A DNA stretch of 54,813 nt from Opitutus sp. GAS368 (GTDB taxonomy: Bacteria; Verrucomicrobiota; Verrucomicrobiia; Opitutales; Opitutaceae), in contig CAMDOO010000010.1 in assembly GCA_945903545.1 (NCBI GenBank), positions 1-54,813 of the forward strand. The letters are read 5' to 3'. Under the pieces are notes generated by a model, which saw nothing but the letters and a program-made list of their open reading frames with translations, ran no database searches and was not told the origin of the DNA. Of the stretch, positions 16,602 to 24,791 are shown piece by piece; the first letter of the stretch is position 1; each line of letters begins with the position of its first letter. The position numbers and the translations under genes are program-made.

Positions 16602-17093
16602 ATGCCCGTGTCCGTCCTTCCCCTCGCGTTCATCGAGTCCATCGGTGGCGGCGAGCTTTTGATGGTGATGGTGATCGCCCTGATGCTCTTCGGCGGTGAC
16701 AAGCTGCCCGAGCTCGCTCGCGGCATGGGCAAGGCCATGCGCGAATTCAAGAAGACCACGGGCGCGATGCAGGATGAGCTCCGGAAGGCGATGGAGGAGA
16801 CGGAAGCACCCCCGCCCAGCATCATGCCCCCAAGGTCGTATTCGCCCGAGATCAAGTCCACCCCCGGCATCCAGCCCCCGGGGACCGAGACCCCGGCACT
16901 GCCCACGGACGATCCCGCCGCGGCTTACGCCGATGGTTCCGATCCCTATCAGGACGACCAGGCGCCCGCCCTCGACCCGGCCGCGGCAGGCCCGGCGACG
17001 CCGCCCGAGCCCCTGGCTCCGGATCCCACCCCTCCGATCACGCCCGACAATGCGGAGCAGCGGCCCAACTCGGGCCCGGGTCCGGTCGCCTGA
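16602..17093 (+). CDS. tatA: Twin-arginine translocase subunit TatA/TatB
   Basis: A 163-residue component of the Tat protein export system at the inner membrane. One N-terminal membrane helix (about residues 16-33, GGGELLMVMVIALMLF) ends in the conserved FGG. It is followed by the amphipathic helix DKLPELARGMGKAMREFKK, the hallmark of TatA/B/E. The remaining 100 residues are Pro/Glu/Asp-rich and disordered-looking (PPRSYSPEIKSTPGIQPPGT), longer than usual for TatA and more like TatB. No tatC is nearby. TatA versus TatB cannot be decided by eye. Confidence 0.88.
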   Translation: MPVSVLPLAFIESIGGGELLMVMVIALMLFGGDKLPELARGMGKAMREFKKTTGAMQDELRKAMEETEAPPPSIMPPRSYSPEIKSTPGIQPPGTETPALPTDDPAAAYADGSDPYQDDQAPALDPAAAGPATPPEPLAPDPTPPITPDNAEQRPNSGPGPVA

Positions 17094-17103
17094 GCTTCCC
17101 GCC

Positions 17104-18351
17104 ATGATCGCGCGCCGGCAGATGCTCCGCCTCCTGCCTCTCCTCGCCGGCCTAGCTTTCCTCCTCGCCGGCTGCAGCACGGCCCCGCGCTCCGCTGCCT
17201 CCCGGCCCCCGCTGCTGCTCATCTCACTGGACGGTTTTCGGTGGGACTACCTCGCCCTGCACCCCGACGAGACCCCGCGCCTCCGCGAGCTCGCGCGCAC
17301 CGGAGCCTCCGCGAAATCCCTGATTCCGACCTTTCCGTCCAACACCTTCTCCAACCACTACACGATCGCGACCGGCCTGTACCCGGCGCACCACGGGATC
17401 ATCAACAACAAGTTCTTCGATCCCGTGCTCGGCAGGCCCTTCCAGTACAATGTGCCCCTGATTTCCCGGCAGGGCGAATGGTGGGGCGGCGAGCCGATCT
17501 GGAACACCGCGGTGCGACAGGGGCAGGTCAGCGCCACGAGTTTCTGGCCGGGATCCGAAGCGGAGATCAGCGGCCGCCGCGCCACCTACTGGAAGCCCTT
17601 CGACCTGAACCGGAAATTCGACGAACGCCTCGAGGAACTGGCCGGCTGGCTGAAGCTGCCGCCGGAGCAGCGCCCGGCGGTGCTCACCCTTTATCTGGAG
17701 GCCACCAACACCGTCGGCCACAGCAGCGGACCCGACAGCCCGGAACTCGCCGCCGCAGTGAAACTCCTCGACCAGCAGGTGAGCGCGGTGGTCGACCGCC
17801 TGCGGGCCGACCGGCAGACGGTCAACCTGCTCATCGTCTCCGACCACGGCATGACGAAGGTTTCCCCCGAACGGGCGGCCATCATCGATGACTACGTCGA
17901 CCTCGCCCAGGTGCAGGTCGACTTCGAGGAGTCGGTGATGGGACTCCGTCCGCGCGACGGCGATGTCGACCGCCTGGTCCGGGGCCTCTCGCGGTTACCC
18001 TCCCACTATAAGGTCTACCGCGCCGCCGACCTGCCCCCGCGCTACCACATGTCGGGCAGCGACCGCATCCCGCCGGTGTGGATCGTGCCGGAGGAAGGCT
18101 GGGAGATTTTCCAGCGCAGCACCTTCACCTCGTACCTGGCCAACTTCCACAAGGGCCAGCACGGGTATGACCCGATCTACCCATCGATGCACGGCATCCT
18201 CATCGCCTCCGGGCCTTCCTTCCGCTCCGGCGGGATCGTTCTCGAGTCGGCCGAGAACATCCATGTCTACAACCTCATGTGCGCCGCGCTCGGGCTGAAG
18301 CCGGCGAAGAATGATGGCGACGACCGGCTGGTGAAGGCGCTGCTGAGATAG
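17104..18351 (+). CDS. Nucleotide pyrophosphatase/phosphodiesterase (NPP)-family lipoprotein
   Basis: Exported alkaline-phosphatase-superfamily hydrolase, 415 residues, with a lipoprotein signal (LLAGLAFLLAGC, Cys24). It carries the NPP layout: SLDGFRWDYL (metal Asp43), TFPSNTFSNHYTIATGLYPA (nucleophile Thr81), EATNTVGHSSGP (metal His206), SDHGMTK (Asp247, His248) and PSMHGILIASGP (His363). The residue normally an Asp zinc ligand four before His206 is Asn202. NPP enzymes hydrolyse phosphodiester or pyrophosphate bonds of nucleotides or lipids. The start at MIARRQMLRLLPLL gives a proper signal peptide and lies 10 bases after the tatA stop, suggesting co-transcription. The substrate is unknown. 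Confidence 0.88.
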   Translation: MIARRQMLRLLPLLAGLAFLLAGCSTAPRSAASRPPLLLISLDGFRWDYLALHPDETPRLRELARTGASAKSLIPTFPSNTFSNHYTIATGLYPAHHGIINNKFFDPVLGRPFQYNVPLISRQGEWWGGEPIWNTAVRQGQVSATSFWPGSEAEISGRRATYWKPFDLNRKFDERLEELAGWLKLPPEQRPAVLTLYLEATNTVGHSSGPDSPELAAAVKLLDQQVSAVVDRLRADRQTVNLLIVSDHGMTKVSPERAAIIDDYVDLAQVQVDFEESVMGLRPRDGDVDRLVRGLSRLPSHYKVYRAADLPPRYHMSGSDRIPPVWIVPEEGWEIFQRSTFTSYLANFHKGQHGYDPIYPSMHGILIASGPSFRSGGIVLESAENIHVYNLMCAALGLKPAKNDGDDRLVKALLR

Positions 18352-18402
18352 GCCTAGGCCTATGGGGCTTATGGGGCCTATAGGTCCTATAGGGCTTATG
18401 AG
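18351..18402. repeat. CCTATAGG tandem palindromic repeat, copy 1
   Basis: A run of short palindromic units (GGCCTAGGCC, GGGGCTTATGG, GGCCTATAGG, TCCTATAGGG) starts at the last base of the phosphodiesterase stop codon. The same kind of run occurs at 48228-48268 after the HDOD gene. It is not a CRISPR: units are about 10 bases and there are no spacers. Confidence 0.75.
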
Positions 18403-18457
18403 TCCCGACCCCCGCCGGGATTGCGCTTTCTCGCAAAACTCGAACCCTTCGCCGCCA

Positions 18458-19708
18458 ATGTCCGCCACCCACGCCCAGACGCCGGCCCGCGAGCGCGCCA
18501 TCCTGCTGACCCTGGCCGTGGTGCAGTTCACGCACATCATGGACTTCATGATCATGATGCCGCTCGGGTCGCACCTGATGCGCGTCTTCGCGATCACGCC
18601 GGCGCAATTCAGCTACCTCGTCGCCGCCTACGGCCTCACCGCCGCGGTGTCGGGCTTCGCCGCGGGATTCTTCATCGACCGGATCGAGCGCAAGCGCGCC
18701 CTGCTCACGCTCTACACCGGGTTCGGCCTCGCGACCCTGGCCTGCGCGCTGGCCCCGACCTACGGCACGCTGCTTCTCGCCCGCGCCGGCGCCGGCGCCT
18801 TCGGCGGCGTCGCGAGCTCGGTACTGATGGCGATGGTGGGGGATGTCGTGCCCCCCGCCCGCCGCGGCCGGGGCATGGCGGTGGTCGCCGCCGCGTTCCC
18901 GCTCGCCTCGGTCCTCGGCGTGCCGCTCGGGCTCTACCTCGCGGGCCGCTACGAATGGCACGCGCCGTTTTTCTTCCTCGCGGCCATGAGCGTCGTGGTG
19001 CTCCTCCTCGGCCTGCGCGTGCTGCCGGTCCTGCGCCACCTCCATCCGCCCGCCCACCCCTGGGACCAGATGCGGGACATCGTGACCGAGCCCGTGCATC
19101 TCCGGGCCTTTGCGATGAGCGGCATCCTCGTCTTCGCCGGCGCCTGCGTCATCCCGTTCCTCGCCCCGTCGATGGTCGCCAACGTCGGCCTCACCGAGGA
19201 ACAACTGCCCTACATCTACCTCGCGGGCGGCATCTGCACCTTTGTCACCACGCCGGTCTTCGGGCGCCTCTCGGACCGCCACGACAAGCTCCACGTGCTG
19301 GGTTGGGTCTCCCTCGCGGCCGGCGGCGTGGTGCTGGTGTTGACGAACCTGCCTGCAACGACCGTGACCATCGCCATGCTGGTGACGGCCGCGTTCATGG
19401 TGACGATGTCCGGACGCTTCTCCCCCGCGATGGCGATGGTCACGAACGCCGTCGAGTCGCGCTACCGTGGCGGCTTCATGAGCGTGAACTCGGCCGTCCA
19501 GCAGGCAGCCAGCGGCTTGGCGAACATCACCGCGGGCCTGCTCGTGGCCGAGACGGCCACCGGCCGCCTGATCGGTTTCCCGCGCGTGGGCCTGGTGTCC
19601 GTCGCCTGCTTCGGGCTGACTTACTTCCTCGCTTGGCGCCTCCGCGCCATGGCGCCGCACTCCGCCCGTCCCGGCCACGCCGAACCGCAGCCGATCGCGG
19701 CGGAGTGA
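18458..19708 (+). CDS. Major facilitator superfamily transporter
   Basis: A 416-residue inner-membrane transporter with about 12 hydrophobic segments. The MFS signature between segments 2 and 3 is FIDRIERKRALLTLYTGFG. Segment 1 carries a His/Asp/Met-rich stretch, QFTHIMDFMIMMPLG, seen in the DHA1/AraJ-like efflux group; the second half repeats the loop motif as GRLSDRHDKLHVLG. I started it at MSATHAQTPARER; upstream in-frame codons are encoded by the CCTATAGG repeat. The substrate cannot be predicted; drug or sugar efflux is the family theme. Confidence 0.88.
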   Translation: MSATHAQTPARERAILLTLAVVQFTHIMDFMIMMPLGSHLMRVFAITPAQFSYLVAAYGLTAAVSGFAAGFFIDRIERKRALLTLYTGFGLATLACALAPTYGTLLLARAGAGAFGGVASSVLMAMVGDVVPPARRGRGMAVVAAAFPLASVLGVPLGLYLAGRYEWHAPFFFLAAMSVVVLLLGLRVLPVLRHLHPPAHPWDQMRDIVTEPVHLRAFAMSGILVFAGACVIPFLAPSMVANVGLTEEQLPYIYLAGGICTFVTTPVFGRLSDRHDKLHVLGWVSLAAGGVVLVLTNLPATTVTIAMLVTAAFMVTMSGRFSPAMAMVTNAVESRYRGGFMSVNSAVQQAASGLANITAGLLVAETATGRLIGFPRVGLVSVACFGLTYFLAWRLRAMAPHSARPGHAEPQPIAAE

Positions 19709-19816
19709 AGGGATTTTTTTGCGAAAAAATCCCCGGTCTATTCGGTCGCTAATCGGCCGCACGTGAAGTAGGTTCATGGTCAACACCGCTCCGTTCTTCC
19801 GAATCCGACCCTTCCC

Positions 19817-20077
19817 ATGGCCCAAGCCCACCGCCTGCGCACCGTCTCCACGGTCAACCGCGCCTACAGCACCGACCCGCACGAAAGCATTGACGCCATC
19901 GGCGGCGTGAATCCCGACCACACCCGCTGGCGCATGACGCAGGACGCTGCCATCGCCGCGATCGAGGCCGGCACCGACCGGTTCCTCGTCGACTCCGGCG
20001 GGGTGATCGTGTCGCTGGTCGTGCACACGCACAAGGGCCAGAAGTACCTGAAGCAGCCCGCCGCGCCCGCGGCGTAG
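19817..20077 (+). CDS. DUF3892-like small protein
   Basis: An 86-residue cytosolic protein without signal or membrane segment. Its core resembles DUF3892: IDAIGGVNPDHTRWRMTQDAAIAAIEAG, then DRFLVDSGGVIVSLVVHTH and the end GQKYLKQ, i.e. an alpha-beta unit with the conserved W and a terminal GxxYL. The function of this family is unknown. It stands alone between the MFS gene and the frameshifted lipoprotein gene. Confidence 0.75.
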   Translation: MAQAHRLRTVSTVNRAYSTDPHESIDAIGGVNPDHTRWRMTQDAAIAAIEAGTDRFLVDSGGVIVSLVVHTHKGQKYLKQPAAPAA

Positions 20078-20185
20078 GCCGGTCTTTCCCTCGCGCGTCA
20101 GTTGCTGCGATTGCTTGCAGCTGGCCTCGCCGTTCGCGTTAGACCCCATACCCCGGCCGGGCGGAAGGCATTATCCTGACGCCCC

Positions 20186-20822
20186 ATGAAATCCTCCCTC
20201 GCGTTCGGCGTCCTCGCCGCCTCCTGCCTGCTCTTTGCCGGCTGCTCCATCACCGGCTACAAGAAAGCCGCCGACACCTCCATTTCGCTCCAGGATCTCC
20301 GCGCTGGAGATCGACCATTCCCTGCCGGCCATGGACGCCGTGCTCACCTCGCTGGCCGATCTGATGGACAAGCCGGGCGCAACCCTCGCCCCCCAGTTCC
20401 AGACCTACAGAGCCGCGGTGGATGAATTCGCCTCCGCGGAGAAGTCGGTCAGCAGCCACGCTGCGACCATGGACAGCCAAGGGAAAGCCTACTTCAAGCA
20501 GTGGGACACGGAACTCGCCAAGATCCAGAACGATGCCCTGCAAACCCGCAGCACGAACCGGCGGAACGCCATGTCGGCGCGATTTGAAAAGGTGAAGGCC
20601 AGTTATGCCGAGGCCACCGCCCTGTGCGCCCCCATCATGTCCAATCTCAAGGATATCCGCATCGCGCTGGCCACCGACCTCACCACCAGCGGCCTCAATT
20701 CCATCCGGTCAGTCGCAGGCAAGGCCAACAACAGCTTGCCCAAGCTGCGTGCGACCTACGCCAGCCTTTCGGCCGAGTACAAGGACCTGGGCGTCGCCCT
20801 CTCCGCCGCCACGGTGGAATAA
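20186..20822 (+). pseudogene. DUF2959-like lipoprotein gene with a +1 frameshift
   Basis: The first frame encodes a lipoprotein signal (MKSSLAFGVLAASCLLFAGC, Cys20) and then KKAADTSISLQDLRA. The downstream part, in the +1 frame, encodes EIDHSLPAMDAVLTSLADLM and runs about 170 residues to ALSAATVE, with the family-like blocks YFKQWDTELAKIQNDALQ and FEKVKASYAEATALCAPIMS. Omitting one G at about 20306 joins the frames smoothly (LRA-EIDHS). The break lies in a perfect hairpin, GATCTCC-GCGCT-GGAGATC (20294-20312). Either the gene is broken, the base is a sequencing/assembly error at the hairpin, or, least likely, reading is shifted by design. DUF2959 is a domain of unknown function. Confidence 0.75.
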
Positions 20823-20870
20823 CATTCTTCGGGCGGGGCCGCGGCGAAGCTGCCGCGGCTCCGGCTCCGC

Positions 20871-21821
20871 TCAGCCCGCGCCGAGCGCATACGGCGTCTC
20901 GGTCTGGACGGCCCAGCGGTTGTCCAGCCGCCGCGTGAAATCCAGCGGGTCGCCGATCCCGACCGTTCCGCGCGCGACTTGGTAAGCCCAGACCTGAAAG
21001 TAAGTCAGCATCGCCCCGCCGTAGATGGTCGAGAATGCCCCGTCGACGGCATCCTGCCCGCACGAGACCTTGATCCGGCCGATCCGCGGCACATGGAAAC
21101 GGGCGTCAGTCGTGAACCAGTGGCCCCCGAGGTAGACTTCGGCGTAGGCATGAAAATCCATGTGGTTGTCCGGATCCGGACAACCGATGTCGGGCAGGTG
21201 GCCCGTGACATAGCGGGCCGGGATGTTGAACGTGCGGTTCAGCGCAATGACGAGATGCGCGAAGTCGCGGCAGACGCCGTAGCCGCGCTGCAACACGTCC
21301 CAGGCCGAAAGGTCGGTCCGGCCCGACATGTAGCGATACTCGATGTTGTCGTGCACCCACTGGCTGATCGCCTGCACCCGCGGCCAGCCGTTTTGCACCC
21401 CGCCGAAATTTATCCAGGCGAAGTTGGCCAGCTTGTCCGAATCGCAGTACCGGCTCGGCAGCGCGTACCGCAGCAGGTCCGGCGGCAGCTCCACCGGCGA
21501 GAGCGGCCAGGCGGCAGGCAGCCACCCGTTGTCGGGCAGCGACGAAACCGCGACAATCGCGTCGTGCCGGAAGTAGTTCGAGCCGGGCATCAGCGTGACC
21601 CGGCAGACGTCGTTGCCATGGCTGTCCGTGAATGACTCCGACGGGAGCTGGTTGCCCAGCGCCAGAGCCTCGAAGAGCACCCGGTGGTTGCGATCCGGCT
21701 TCGGCCGCAGGTTGAGCACCAGCACGGCCGTGCCGGTCACCTCATAAACCAGACTGCACCCTACTCGTACCGTGAGATCGAACACCGGCTGCGGAGTTTG
21801 GAGCGCAGTCGAATTGATCAC
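20871..21821 (-). CDS. Transglutaminase-like cysteine protease-fold protein
   Basis: About 316 residues with a bacterial transglutaminase N-terminal region (LTVRVGCSLVYEVTGTAVLV and onward) and a transglutaminase-like core. The catalytic triad is visible: Cys in GYGVCRDFAHLVIALNRTF, His in MDFHAYAEVYLGGHW and Asp in FTTDARFHVPRIG. Such proteins may be peptidases or amidases rather than cross-linkers. The start is uncertain: the longest frame begins at 21932 inside a palindromic element; I prefer the GTG at 21821, where AGG-like sequence lies 7 bases upstream, and a GTG at 21785 is also possible. Confidence 0.82.
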   Translation of the reverse strand: MINSTALQTPQPVFDLTVRVGCSLVYEVTGTAVLVLNLRPKPDRNHRVLFEALALGNQLPSESFTDSHGNDVCRVTLMPGSNYFRHDAIVAVSSLPDNGWLPAAWPLSPVELPPDLLRYALPSRYCDSDKLANFAWINFGGVQNGWPRVQAISQWVHDNIEYRYMSGRTDLSAWDVLQRGYGVCRDFAHLVIALNRTFNIPARYVTGHLPDIGCPDPDNHMDFHAYAEVYLGGHWFTTDARFHVPRIGRIKVSCGQDAVDGAFSTIYGGAMLTYFQVWAYQVARGTVGIGDPLDFTRRLDNRWAVQTETPYALGAG

Positions 21822-21925
21822 GCCAGCACCTAACTCCACCTCCCGGGAATTGTCCACCGGCGGGGCATGGAACCGGGCCTCGGATCGGGGCAGTAGGGCA
21901 GGCCCTCCCCCGCGACCAAGCCGGG

Positions 21926-21946
21926 ATGTCATCTAATAGATGACAT
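21926..21946. repeat. TCAT-N-ATGA palindromic element, copy 4
   Basis: Identical over 21 bases to copy 2 (15223-15243): arms ATGTCATCTA and TAGATGACAT around one A. It lies between the divergent transglutaminase-like gene and the monooxygenase-like gene, 38 bases before the latter's ATG. Confidence 0.85.
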
Positions 21947-21983
21947 TGCGCAATTCCGCCCGCCGGCCTTGGCTCCAGCCTGC

Positions 21984-22346
21984 ATGAACTCCCGCCAAGA
22001 CGTCGTCAGCGTCCACCCGTACTTCAAGGTCCACGCCGGCAAGCTGGCGGAATTCCGGGCCATCCTCCCGGCCATGATCGCCAAGGTTTCCGCCGAGCCC
22101 GGCACGCTCGCCTACGAGATCGGAGCCAACGGCGACGAGTTCATGTTCCGCGAGGCCTACGCCGGCGCCGCGGGCTGGCAGGCGCACATGGTCAACACCG
22201 ACGACCTGGTCGCGAAGCTGCTGCAGGCCTCCACGGTCACGCGCCTCGAGGTCCACGGTCCGGCGGGGGAACTAGACAAACTCCGGGCGCAGGTGGCCGC
22301 GATGAATCCCGTGTGGTACGTCCGGGAAACCGGCGTGTGGAAATAA
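21984..22346 (+). CDS. Antibiotic biosynthesis monooxygenase (ABM)-domain protein
   Basis: A 120-residue dimeric alpha+beta-barrel (ABM/YgiN-like) protein. The fold is seen in VVSVHPYFKVHAGKLAEFRA, then SAEPGTLAYEIGANGDEFMFREAYAGAAGWQAHM, the standard sequence of a strand with a conserved E, then W and H. Family members act as cofactor-free monooxygenases or quinol monooxygenases. An upstream in-frame ATG (15 bases) is possible, but the chosen one gives the usual short N-terminus. No redox partner gene is adjacent. Confidence 0.8.
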   Translation: MNSRQDVVSVHPYFKVHAGKLAEFRAILPAMIAKVSAEPGTLAYEIGANGDEFMFREAYAGAAGWQAHMVNTDDLVAKLLQASTVTRLEVHGPAGELDKLRAQVAAMNPVWYVRETGVWK

Positions 22347-22426
22347 GCGGAGAGCGCAGGAGCGACGATGCAGGACGGGGACCGTCACCCGGCGGCGATT
22401 TATTCGGGGCTGAGCCCGGCCGCAGA

Positions 22427-22639
22427 TCAACGACGGCGCCGACGCCGGAGATAGATCACCAGCGGCGGGACCGGCACGAGCAGGACGGCCAACAGCGCCC
22501 CGAGCACCTGCCCGGGTCCCTTCGGGGCGACGACGGCCATCGCGCCAGCCAGCGCCGCACACAGCACCGCGTGGATCTTGAACGCGCGGATTTCCTGCGG
22601 GGTGAAGGCGACGGGGGGACGGTCGTTTTTCTCGGTCAT
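22427..22639 (-). CDS. Hypothetical small two-helix membrane protein
   Basis: A 70-residue protein, not recognised. It has a charged N-terminus (MTEKNDRPPVAFTPQEIRAF), two hydrophobic segments (roughly residues 23-38 and 44-62) and a C-terminal run of arginines (YLRRRRRR). This topology suggests a small inner-membrane protein with both ends in the cytoplasm. The ATG was chosen over one 45 bases upstream because the sequence between is irregular. Base composition fits a real gene, but the length makes it uncertain. Confidence 0.5.
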   Translation of the reverse strand: MTEKNDRPPVAFTPQEIRAFKIHAVLCAALAGAMAVVAPKGPGQVLGALLAVLLVPVPPLVIYLRRRRRR

Positions 22640-22699
22640 GGGACGGAATTTTTTATCGGAGCCAAAGCGCATTACCAGCGTCACATGATCGATTATCGC

Positions 22700-22768
22700 G
22701 GCTGGCTCGTCGAGCCAGCCCTACCCCCAAGCCATCCGCATCCGTGCAATCCGTGAAATCCGTGGATA
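22700..22768. repeat. GTAGGG hairpin copy 2 plus ATCCGTG tandem repeat
   Basis: A perfect stem GGCTGGCTCG/CGAGCCAGCC around one T (22700-22720) is followed by CTACCC. Then comes CATCCGTGCAATCCGTGAAATCCGTGG in tandem up to the AAAA at 22768, resembling the right arm of the 16307-16494 element. It lies just downstream of the histidine-kinase gene. Confidence 0.75.
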
Positions 22769-22784
22769 AAATTTCCGGACTTTC

Positions 22785-24596
22785 TCACCCCCCGGCCCCG
22801 GTCTCCGTCGCGGACGACGGCAGCAGGAACTGAAACTCCGCGCCGGTCCCCTCGCGGGGGCGGCAGGAGATGCTGCCGCCGTGTGCCACCACGATGTCGC
22901 GGGCGATCGCCAGCCCGAGGCCCGTGCCGGGCTTGGTCTGGCCCGGCACGCGGTAGAAACGGTCGAAGACGTGGGGGATGCTTTCCTCGGGTACGCCGGG
23001 ACCTTCGTCGACCACCGTGAAGCGCACAAAGCCCAGCGGGGCCTCGCCGGCCGCCAGCGTGATCGTGCCGCCGGGTGGCGAATACTTCACCGCGTTCGTC
23101 AGCAGGTTCATGAACACGTGCCGGATCCGCGCCACATCCACCGCAACGCTGCGGCCACCGGTCCCGGGCTCGATCCGCACCAGCAGTTGCTGACCCGCGG
23201 CCTTGATCGCCGGCCTCGCTTCGTCGGCAAGCGAAAGGAGGAGCACCTCGACCATCTCGTCCGTACGCTGCAGCGCCGACACCCCGCCCTCCAGCCGGGC
23301 CAGGTCCAGCAGGCTGTCGAGCATCCGCAGCAACCGGTCCACGTCATCCTTCACCCCCTCCAGCAGCTCGCGTTGCTTCGGCTCCAGCGGGCCCAGGTTC
23401 GGCTCGAGCAGCAGGTAGACCGCCATGCGCAGGCTGGTCAGCGGGGTCTTCAGCTCGTGGCTCACGGTGCCGACGAGGTTGGTCTTCACGTCGTCGAGCA
23501 GGCGGAACTTCGTCACATCCTGCAGAATCACCGCCGCGCCGCTGAACTCCGTGAGCTTGTCGCCGATCGCGAGGATGCGCGGCAGGTAGTGCCGCTCGGC
23601 GCGGGCCACGCGCAGTGTGACCACCCGGCCGTAGTCGGTTGGCAGGTAGTGCTCGCCCGTCGCCATCACCCGGTCGAGCGGCTCCTGCAGCTCGGGCGGG
23701 AATCCCTCCGTAAACGCTGGCGTCTGAGCCAGTTGCTCGGCCGCGGGGTTGCGCACATTGTGGCTGGCATCGCGCGAGAGCACGAAGACCGGGTCGGGGG
23801 TGGACGTCAGCGTGGCCTCCATCGTCCGCTGGGTCCGCAGCACCTTGGCCATGGTCGCCTCACGGTAGGCGCGCAGGTGGACGGCCATCATGTTGAAGGC
23901 CTTGGCAAGGCGGCCGAGCTCGTCCCGGGACGCGACCGGCACCGCGATCTCCAGGTTGCCCTCGCCGAGGGCGACGGCCGAGTTCGTCAGGAGCTTGATC
24001 GGCCCGAGCACCACGCCGGCGAGTCGCCAGGCGAGGACGAAGAAGAGCACCACGGCCGCGCCCATCGCGAGAAGCAGGAGCCGCAGCGCCTCGTCGGTCC
24101 GGGCACGCGCCTGCCGGCCGGCCGCCGCGACCTCCTCCTGCTCGTGCGCGCGCATGGCATTGAGCGCCTCGTTCACGGAGATGAAGGCGCCATTCTCGGC
24201 GGTGAGCGCGGCCAGCGACGGAAACCGCAGTAATTCATCGGCGGCCCGGGCGAAAGCGGTGAAGGCCACGTCGACCGCCAGCAACAATTGCGCCCGCCCG
24301 GGTTGCGGCATCGCCAGCAATTCCTCCGCAAGGCGCTCCCGGAAACGCGCGCGCTCCTCGTCGAAGACCCGGCGGACTTCGGCCGGCGGGCCCGCCCGGC
24401 CGGCGCTGAGCACCGCGTCCATCCGGTTCAGCGAGGTGCGGAGGGATTCCACCACCTGGATCGAACGAAAGTTCCTGCCCAGCACGTCCTCGACTGTGGC
24501 GCCAAGTTCCTGGCTGGTCCGGAACGCGTAGACGCAGACCAGCAGAAACAGGAGCAGCAGCGGCAACAGGCCGAAGGTGAGGCGCGCGCGCAGCAT
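22785..24596 (-). CDS. Membrane sensor histidine kinase, KinB-like
   Basis: A 603-residue inner-membrane sensor. Two membrane helices (about residues 7-27 and 171-192) flank a periplasmic helical sensor domain. HAMP follows (LGPIKLLTNSAVALGEGNLEIAVP, about 197-245), then a PAS region (about 255-360) and the dimerisation/phosphoacceptor helix with GTVSHELKTPLTSLRMA (His380). The ATPase part has the N-box MNLLTNAVKYSPPGG, the G1 block VDEGPGVPEESIPHVFDRFY and G2 GTGLGLAIARDIV. It lies 195 bases downstream of an NtrC-type regulator gene on the same strand, so the two should form a KinB/AlgB-like pair. The signal is unknown. Confidence 0.92.
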   Translation of the reverse strand: MLRARLTFGLLPLLLLFLLVCVYAFRTSQELGATVEDVLGRNFRSIQVVESLRTSLNRMDAVLSAGRAGPPAEVRRVFDEERARFRERLAEELLAMPQPGRAQLLLAVDVAFTAFARAADELLRFPSLAALTAENGAFISVNEALNAMRAHEQEEVAAAGRQARARTDEALRLLLLAMGAAVVLFFVLAWRLAGVVLGPIKLLTNSAVALGEGNLEIAVPVASRDELGRLAKAFNMMAVHLRAYREATMAKVLRTQRTMEATLTSTPDPVFVLSRDASHNVRNPAAEQLAQTPAFTEGFPPELQEPLDRVMATGEHYLPTDYGRVVTLRVARAERHYLPRILAIGDKLTEFSGAAVILQDVTKFRLLDDVKTNLVGTVSHELKTPLTSLRMAVYLLLEPNLGPLEPKQRELLEGVKDDVDRLLRMLDSLLDLARLEGGVSALQRTDEMVEVLLLSLADEARPAIKAAGQQLLVRIEPGTGGRSVAVDVARIRHVFMNLLTNAVKYSPPGGTITLAAGEAPLGFVRFTVVDEGPGVPEESIPHVFDRFYRVPGQTKPGTGLGLAIARDIVVAHGGSISCRPREGTGAEFQFLLPSSATETGAGG

Positions 24597-24608
24597 GGGG
24601 CTAGGAAA

Positions 24609-24706
24609 GGTAGGGCCCGACGTCCCGGCGGGCCGGGCGAAAGACGGTAGGGACGGCTGTCCCCAGCCGTCCTTCCAGAGGGCACGTCGGGACCCGCGCC
24701 CCTACC
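24609..24706. repeat. GGTAGGG ... CCTACC nested hairpin between the two-component genes
   Basis: Outer ends GGTAGGG and CCTACC, with CCCGACGT complementary to ACGTCGGG just inside, enclose a perfect inner stem GGACGGCTG/CAGCCGTCC with a 4-base loop (24651-24672). It belongs to the GTAGGG-ended group of elements. Confidence 0.75.
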
Positions 24707-24791
24707 CTCAAGCCTCGGGCCGCCCGGAGGCCGGCCCCTGACCCGAACACAATTACCTGTACGTTCATTCGCGTGAATTCGCGGGCGAACC

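Noticed and set aside
18351-18402. CRISPR array
   Set aside because: The repeats are about 10 bases, with no unique spacers and no cas gene near either copy.
20186-20822. Programmed +1 frameshifting
   Set aside because: No known slippery sequence or stop-codon context is visible at the junction; a base error or mutation is simpler.
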